From Oscillospiraceae bacterium (GTDB lineage Bacteria; Bacillota; Clostridia; Oscillospirales; Acutalibacteraceae), in the NCBI GenBank assembly GCA_015065975.1, contig SVPG01000006.1, forward strand, positions 1 through 64,000: a stretch of 64,000 nucleotides of DNA. The letters run 5' to 3'. Made by a program: the position numbers and the translations under genes. Each line of letters starts with the position of its first letter. The stretch's first letter is position 1. The notes beneath the pieces are model-generated. The model did not search any database and was not told the origin of the DNA. It saw only the letters and a program-made list of their open reading frames with translations. This document shows positions 59,018 through 64,000 of the stretch, one piece after another.

Positions 59018-59942
59018 ACTTGCGGCAGCACTGCTGCTGACGGTTTTGCTCACAGCCTGCTCGTGCAGCGAACCCGAGTATTATGAACGCCTCGATCAGA
59101 GCAGCGCGTCATCGTCGGGAAGTGCTGCGTCCGATACCGTGCAGACGGCAGGTACGACCGAGCAGACGTGGTCTGCGCCTGCACCCCGTTTCCAAACGGG
59201 AACATATTCGATGGCAAGCGCAAATTCCACAGTTCAGAATGTAGCGGGTGAAAGCGGCGGCAGCTATTATCGCTCCGATCAGGAATACGATTATGACCTT
59301 GCGATAACTGTTGCGGCTGACGGTTCGCTCACCTGTGTCTATACCTTTACGCGTGTCTACTGGACATATGAGGTCAATGACGAGTCCTATGTTTTTGATA
59401 CAAATGACAGAACCATGTACAGCTCGGATACGGCGATGTATTTCGACCTTATAGGCTGCAGCTTTACAGTTGCAGTCGATGCGTCGATGAACGTAACGGG
59501 CATATCGGGGGTCTCGGATATAATAAGCGCCCACCCGACGACGGCTTCGCTGATAAATGAGGAAAATCTCCTTGTTATGGCAAAGGACGTCTTCTACGCT
59601 CTGCCGCAGACCTTCTCGTACAAGACCTCGTGGAATCTGAGCCAGAGCGGCGTTGATACGAGCTTTACGCTGATGCAGTTCAAGGACGGTCAGTTCGGCG
59701 CCGATATAGTCGGAGTGCAGCAGCCGCTTCCCGCGGATTCCCACGATGCCTCGACGGGATTTACGACAAAGTACAGCGAGATAGGCAGACTTACGGGAAC
59801 TCTTCGAATGAACAGCGACGATCGCGGCGTTCAGAGCTTTTCTTACAGACAGACCAGTAAAGGTCTGCTTGTCTCAGCCAATGAGACGTATGATTTTGAT
59901 GTAGTGGTCAGTTCGTCCTGCAAAATAACAAGAAAGGCATAA
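59001..59942 (+). CDS. Lipoprotein of unknown function
   Basis: 313 residues. Lipoprotein signal (SRSLKLAAALLLTVLLTAC, lipobox LTAC), a Ser/Thr-rich linker (about 30-60), then a beta-rich domain (DLAITVAADGSLTCVYTFTRVYWTYEV, SCSFTVAVDASMNVTGISGV) with no recognised motif. It starts inside the end of tex with GGGAG upstream, an unusual coupling of a cytoplasmic RNA-binding protein to a surface lipoprotein. The next lipoprotein gene starts nine bases after its stop, so the two may work together. Confidence 0.78.
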   Translation: MSRSLKLAAALLLTVLLTACSCSEPEYYERLDQSSASSSGSAASDTVQTAGTTEQTWSAPAPRFQTGTYSMASANSTVQNVAGESGGSYYRSDQEYDYDLAITVAADGSLTCVYTFTRVYWTYEVNDESYVFDTNDRTMYSSDTAMYFDLIGCSFTVAVDASMNVTGISGVSDIISAHPTTASLINEENLLVMAKDVFYALPQTFSYKTSWNLSQSGVDTSFTLMQFKDGQFGADIVGVQQPLPADSHDASTGFTTKYSEIGRLTGTLRMNSDDRGVQSFSYRQTSKGLLVSANETYDFDVVVSSSCKITRKA

Positions 59943-59951
59943 CAGACCGTT

Positions 59952-61730
59952 ATGGATTTGAAAAAAAGAATCATTGCCGTGCTCCTGTGCGTGATGCTTT
60001 GTCTTTGTGCGTTTTCGGGCTGTGAGTTTTCGCAGTTGACCTGTGTGTCGGAGCCGACCCTTACGCTTTACGGAGAGTATCCGTATCAGCTTCCCGTTCT
60101 CAAAGGTTTTTCAGGAGCTACCGAGCTTACGCAGCGCCTCGAGGAGCATTACGGGGAGATATGCAGCCTTCTGCAGAGCGCAAACGCCTCGGGTGATGTG
60201 GTTTCGATAGATTACTCGCTCGAGAAACGTGAAGAGAACTATGTTCTCAGAAGCTTCATAAAGGGCACGCAGTCGGGACGCTTTCTGCTTGATGAGATAG
60301 TGATAAATACCGAAGGCACAACTCAGATATCTCCGATCGCCATGACCGAATATCTTTCGGACGGCGAGTTCCTCGCGTCGTATTTTATGCTGTGCGAGGC
60401 GGGACTTGATCCCGATCTCGGCCGCTACGGAGAAAAGGTCGATCTGATCGATCTTCTGTCCGTGCTTGTCGGATACTGTGAAGCGTACGGTGAGCCGATC
60501 GATACCGCGCGCATTTCACAGAGTGTCAGCGGCTCCGATGTGTATCTCAAGGCTTATGAAACAGGACTTGTCGACCTGCTCTTTGAAGATGACCTCTATT
60601 CTCAGCTGAGATCGTATCAGCTCGCGCAGTGTATGGCGTCCTTTATCGAATATGCTTCGTCACATATCTGTACGGTAAGCTCGAACGAGATAACGATGGA
60701 CGAGCTTATGTCAATGTGTGATGTCTTCCTCGACTTCTACACACCTGCCGAATCGGAAGAGGCAACGACGCAGTGGGAAAGCTGCAAGGCTGAGATTATG
60801 GAATGTTACTCTTCCGACGGATTGGACGTTCCGGCTACGCGCAGCAATGCAGCAGAGAGCTTTGTTTATATGTATGAAACGTGTTTCGGCGAGATAGATG
60901 AAGATACTTACGATTGGGTAACCTATCTCGATACGGAGCTGACAGCGGCAAGAAAAGCCGGTGCGAAATCGCTCATGAGTCCGTTTCCGTCGGGGGATAT
61001 ATTTTCGGCTCAGTACATAATCCATGAATTTGAAATCGGAGATATAGCGTCGGATTTTGCATATTCCTGCTATACCGGGTTCTGCGAAGATTTTGCCGGC
61101 GAGGATTCATATGCCGCCGAGACGGCGGTGTATTACGGCGAGATGATAAAATGCATCGGTACCCTTGATGAATATATCAAGGCTCATACCGAACCCGAAG
61201 CGCAGAAGATCACCGTGCGAAATGACCGTGATTATGACTGGTATCTTACACAGTACGATTACAGCTATTATGCCGATGTGAACTGTATGCCGACAATTTC
61301 AGCAATGGCAATAAGGTGGTCTACGGGCGATCTTGATGTAACTCAGCATGAACTGCGCAAAAAATTTCTGCCCGAATACAGTCAGGGCTGGTGGATGTGG
61401 CAGGTTGAGGAATGTCTTGCCGATTACGGAGTAAAATATGAAAGCAAAGATGTTTCGATCGAATCGATGCTGAGCGATCTGGATGCAGGGTGCATAATTC
61501 TGACACAGATGAGTGAGGTCGACCTTTCGCTTTCGGGGCATTGCTTTATAATTTACGGATACAGAAAACTTGGGGACAGCGTTGTTTTTTACATTCACGA
61601 CCCCGGAGTTTCCTACGAGCAGAACAAATACGGTGAACCGATAGGTAAGGGTATGGAGATCGACTCCGCGTATGCCTATTGGGTGATTGACCGTTTTGCC
61701 TATTCATATGTGTGCGTGAGTGCACAGTAA
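59952..61730 (+). CDS. Lipoprotein with C39-like peptidase domain
   Basis: 592 residues. Lipobox in LCLCAFSGC, a long first part (about 30-415, helical repeats, no recognised family), then a C-terminal domain of about 170 residues resembling the C39-like (Peptidase_C39_2) papain fold: Cys in DVNCMPTISAMAIRW, His in LSGHCFIIYGYRK and Asp in FYIHDPG make a complete Cys-His-Asp triad. It should be surface exposed. Starts 9 bases after the preceding lipoprotein; the M29 peptidase gene follows after 29 bases. Confidence 0.83.
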   Translation: MDLKKRIIAVLLCVMLCLCAFSGCEFSQLTCVSEPTLTLYGEYPYQLPVLKGFSGATELTQRLEEHYGEICSLLQSANASGDVVSIDYSLEKREENYVLRSFIKGTQSGRFLLDEIVINTEGTTQISPIAMTEYLSDGEFLASYFMLCEAGLDPDLGRYGEKVDLIDLLSVLVGYCEAYGEPIDTARISQSVSGSDVYLKAYETGLVDLLFEDDLYSQLRSYQLAQCMASFIEYASSHICTVSSNEITMDELMSMCDVFLDFYTPAESEEATTQWESCKAEIMECYSSDGLDVPATRSNAAESFVYMYETCFGEIDEDTYDWVTYLDTELTAARKAGAKSLMSPFPSGDIFSAQYIIHEFEIGDIASDFAYSCYTGFCEDFAGEDSYAAETAVYYGEMIKCIGTLDEYIKAHTEPEAQKITVRNDRDYDWYLTQYDYSYYADVNCMPTISAMAIRWSTGDLDVTQHELRKKFLPEYSQGWWMWQVEECLADYGVKYESKDVSIESMLSDLDAGCIILTQMSEVDLSLSGHCFIIYGYRKLGDSVVFYIHDPGVSYEQNKYGEPIGKGMEIDSAYAYWVIDRFAYSYVCVSAQ

Positions 61731-61759
61731 AAGGAGGAAAGCCGCGCAGGCGGACGATT

Positions 61760-62989
61760 ATGAAAAAGGAAAGAATGCTTGAGTATGCCCGTCTCATAAC
61801 CAAAATGGGCATAAATGTACAGAAGGATCAGGACGTTGTCATAAAGGCATATTTCGATCAGCCCGAGTTTGTCATGATGCTGGTCGAGGAATGCTATAAA
61901 CTCGGAGCGCGCAAGGTTCGTGTCGAGTGGATGTATATGCCGCTTGAGAAGATCGATATAGAGATGCAGAGCCTTGAGGCTCTCTCTGAGGTTACTGACT
62001 GGGAGGTCGAAAAGCTCAAGCACAACGTCAAAACTCTTCCCGCGATGATATACGTCATTTCTGAAGATCCCGACGGTCTGTGTGATGTGGATCAGAAGAA
62101 ATATGCATCTGCGAGAGCGGCAAGAACAGCCGTTATCAAACCGTACCGCGATTCTATGGAGGATAAGTATCAGTGGTGTATTGCCGCTGTTCCCGGCGTC
62201 GAATGGGCACGAAAGGTGTTCCCGGGCGTCTCTGATGAAGAAGCGGTCGAGAAGCTGTGGGAGAGTATACTTTACTGCTCACGCGTTGACGGAAATGCAC
62301 AGGAGAACTGGAACGAGCACAATAAGAATCTCAAAGAGAGATACTCTTATCTCAACTCTCTCGAACTTCGTGAGCTGCATTATACCGCATCAAACGGAAC
62401 CGATCTTACTGTCGGGCTTATAGATATCGGAAGATTCCTCGGCGGCTGCGAAAAGACCCTCGGCGGAGTTGTCTATAACCCCAATATCCCGTCTGAAGAG
62501 ATATTTACATCTCCCATGAAGGGAAAGGCAGAAGGTGTTGTTTATTCTTCGATGCCCTTCTCCTATAACGGAAGACTGATGGAGAACTTCGGTTTCCGAT
62601 TTGAGAACGGAAAAGCCGTTGAGGTGCTTACCGATAACGAGGACGACCGTGCAGTGCTCACCGATATGATAAATATGGACGAGAATTCCGCATATCTCGG
62701 CGAGTGCGCACTTATCCCGTACGATTCTCCAATCAGAAACAGTGAAATAATTTTCTATAACACTCTGTTTGACGAGAACGCCGCCTGCCATCTGGCTCTC
62801 GGTTCAGGATTCAACGGCTGTCTCGAAGGTTTTGAAAATATGACCTTTGACCAGTGCTGCGAAAAGGGAATAAACAGTGCATTTATCCACGAGGATTTCA
62901 TGATCGGAACACCCGATCTGAATATTGACGGAAAAACAAAGGACGGAAAGACTGTGGCAATATTCCGCAACGGCGGCTGGGCATTCTGA
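61760..62989 (+). CDS. M29 family aminopeptidase
   Basis: 409 residues from the ATG at 61760; a longer frame to 61712 overlaps the preceding gene. The M29 (thermophilic aminopeptidase T/PepS) marks are seen: LEYARLITKMGINVQKDQDVVIKA at the start, LRELHYTASNGTDLTVGL, EEIFTSPMKGKAEGVV with the metal Glu, ENFGFRFENGK, and the ending HEDFMIGTPDLNIDGKTKDGKTVAIFRNGGWAF. Cytoplasmic, removes N-terminal residues from peptides. Followed by a strong terminator. Confidence 0.93.
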   Translation: MKKERMLEYARLITKMGINVQKDQDVVIKAYFDQPEFVMMLVEECYKLGARKVRVEWMYMPLEKIDIEMQSLEALSEVTDWEVEKLKHNVKTLPAMIYVISEDPDGLCDVDQKKYASARAARTAVIKPYRDSMEDKYQWCIAAVPGVEWARKVFPGVSDEEAVEKLWESILYCSRVDGNAQENWNEHNKNLKERYSYLNSLELRELHYTASNGTDLTVGLIDIGRFLGGCEKTLGGVVYNPNIPSEEIFTSPMKGKAEGVVYSSMPFSYNGRLMENFGFRFENGKAVEVLTDNEDDRAVLTDMINMDENSAYLGECALIPYDSPIRNSEIIFYNTLFDENAACHLALGSGFNGCLEGFENMTFDQCCEKGINSAFIHEDFMIGTPDLNIDGKTKDGKTVAIFRNGGWAF

Positions 62990-63004
62990 TAAAAGCAATA
63001 AAAT

Positions 63005-63037
63005 ATCGGCAGAAGCGGATTTCTCGCTTCTGCCGAT
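63005..63037 (+). terminator. Terminator after the M29 gene
   Basis: Perfect 13-bp stem (63005-63017 with 63025-63037) followed by T-rich sequence; convergent with the Usp gene. Confidence 0.82.
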
Positions 63038-63060
63038 GATTGTTTATTTTATTCTTGTGC

Positions 63061-63489
63061 TTACGCCATACGGTTGACCGAAAGGTTAAGTATATCGGGA
63101 TCGCTGTATTCGTCTGCCGAAGTTGCTTCGGGAATGGATATTATTTTGACCTTCGGAAGGACTGCCGCAAGCAGAGAGATGAATTTGTTTTCCTTTCCGG
63201 GTGTACCGGTAATAACATAATCAGCTTTGACTCTTTTTACATATTCCGTAACGGCCAGTACAGGGTTCTCATTATATAGAATGGTCATCTGAGCGCCGAC
63301 TGTTCTTGCAATACTGTGGAGATATTCGAGAGCGTCAAGCTCGCTTTCGGTGCAGTAACCGTCAAGAACGCTGACAATTTCAAGCAAAGCGCCTGCGTCT
63401 TCAGCTATGCAAGCGGCGGCATTTATTATTCTTTCACAATTGTATTGTCCCGTTACACAGGCTATGCATACCTGCTTTCTGTGACTCAT
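63061..63489 (-). CDS. Universal stress protein-like (KdpD Usp-type) protein
   Basis: 142 residues from the ATG at 63489 (AAAGGA ten bases upstream). Alpha/beta Usp fold: QVCIACVTGQYNCERIINAAACIAEDAGALLEIVSVLDG, then VGAQMTILYNENPVLAVTEYVKRVKADYVITGTPG, the region normally carrying the GxxG nucleotide loop. The start CVTGQYNCERIINAA resembles the Usp module of KdpD kinases. Its role here is not known. Confidence 0.82.
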   Translation of the reverse strand: MSHRKQVCIACVTGQYNCERIINAAACIAEDAGALLEIVSVLDGYCTESELDALEYLHSIARTVGAQMTILYNENPVLAVTEYVKRVKADYVITGTPGKENKFISLLAAVLPKVKIISIPEATSADEYSDPDILNLSVNRMA

Positions 63490-63668
63490 GATACATTGTC
63501 CTTTCACAAATTGTGGGTGCGCCTGATATCTGTCCCGAGCATCACCTCCTATATCTTACAATTTATATTATACATAACATTATGTCATAAAAACGATAAT
63601 TTTTTGTCTAATGTGTTAACAAAGTGTAACATATAAATACAGTGATATGCTATGTGACAATCTCCGTC

Positions 63669-63697
63669 TTGAAATCGGTCGGCAATGAAGTTATAAT
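63669..63697 (+). promoter_or_regulatory. Promoter of the partial gene at the right edge
   Basis: TTGAAA (63669-63674), 17-base gap, TATAAT (63692-63697). Confidence 0.82.
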
Positions 63698-63734
63698 AGT
63701 TTACATCTGAGAAAGTTGAGAGGAGTTATTTTTA

Positions 63735-64000
63735 ATGCCTGCAAAAAAGACTGCTAAAAAGAGCACCTCCGCAAAAAAGACAAGCGGAAAAAAGAGTACT
63801 TCAAAGAAAAAAAGTACAAAGAAGAATACAGCGGGAAATGCAGCATCTTTCCTTGGCGGAGTGGTTGCTGCGCTTGCGATTCTTTATGTGATATCACTGC
63901 TTGGCGGCAAGAATCCCATCACATATATCTGTGCAGAAAAACCTGAAGAAACCGTGTCATCTGATGTTTACGTATCGGAATCTGATGTAACAACAACGAT
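63735..64000 (+). CDS. Lys-rich membrane protein, 3' end outside window
   Basis: Partial; 88 complete codons are visible. AGAGGAG precedes the ATG. About 37 residues of Lys/Thr/Ser/Ala-rich sequence (AKKTAKKSTSAKKTSGKKST style, like histone H1 tails) are followed by a membrane helix (FLGGVVAALAILYVISLLGG) and the start of an extracytoplasmic part containing SDVYVSESDV, similar to the Ser-Asp repeats of the SH3b protein at 21184. The family cannot be set from this fragment; Clostridia nucleases and competence-type hydrolases sometimes start this way. Confidence 0.75.
   Translation, partial: MPAKKTAKKSTSAKKTSGKKSTSKKKSTKKNTAGNAASFLGGVVAALAILYVISLLGGKNPITYICAEKPEETVSSDVYVSESDVTTT

Overview
The window looks like a chromosomal segment of a low-to-moderate GC Gram-positive anaerobe of the class Clostridia, most likely a gut Oscillospirales/Ruminococcaceae-type bacterium. 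The grounds are AGGAGG-type ribosome binding sites, consensus TTGACA-N17-TATAAT promoters, a T-box leader, long-form HPF, L32-YceD and Der-PlsY-GpsA gene orders, Na+-pump decarboxylase subunits, an SPSTQ-type amidase and many Clostridia-typical uncharacterised families. The taxonomic call is inference. Most of the window is ordinary core genome packed in short operons on both strands, with two AT-richer accessory patches (about 2.4-4.2 kb and 36.6-38.3 kb).

Layout: 0-2.4 kb holds an amidohydrolase, the fumarase alpha subunit and HPF. 2.4-4.2 kb holds three small AT-rich genes (one a methyltransferase), a cluster of short palindromes and a CAU tRNA with a perfect promoter and terminator. 4.2-11.6 kb has membrane proteins, a DUF2804 protein, an AlbA_2/nucleotidyltransferase fusion, a GT2-GtrA fusion and an Ig-like/M14 carboxypeptidase. 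11.6-12.34 kb is an IS200-type insertion placed between the M14 terminator and the last codon of trmB. 12.3-18.2 kb is a GH2-valS-trmB operon read leftward. 18.3-26.9 kb carries a zinc-ribbon membrane protein, a phosphohexomutase and a cell-division/envelope cluster (SH3b protein, ftsE, ftsX, M23 hydrolase, S41-like protein). 26.9-30.4 kb has divergent tyrS and a T-box-controlled thrS. 30.4-36.5 kb holds yebC, a mini-lipoprotein, an amidase whose start site lies in a long hairpin, comM/yifB, LURP-one, a small 51-residue protein, hisE, a PH-domain protein and a CapA-like protein. 36.6-46.9 kb has an HAD phosphatase, a regulator and two leftward housekeeping operons (DUF512-der-plsY-gpsA-rlmD; pgi, P-loop, yceD, rpmF). 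47-54 kb has YwaF-like, HTH, metY, oadG-oadB-Hpt, HAD and YgjP genes. 54-64 kb has AAC(3)-like, TraB lipoprotein, DUF1624, tex, two lipoproteins (one with a C39-like domain), M29 aminopeptidase, a Usp protein and the start of a Lys-rich membrane protein.

Most unusual: (1) an S41 protein next to ftsEX/M23 in which both positions of the Ser/Lys dyad are replaced (Gly/Gln), beside an apparently intact M23 hydrolase; (2) a GH2 protein that has lost the expected catalytic glutamates and gained a basic C-terminal tail, co-directional with valS and trmB; (3) a 22-bp hairpin that buries the ribosome binding site and start codon of a cell-wall amidase; (4) an AlbA_2-RlaP-type nucleotidyltransferase fusion; (5) a ThrRS without its TGS domain under a T-box; (6) a palindrome cluster next to a tRNA. 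I did not find a convincing defence island, phage or CRISPR array.
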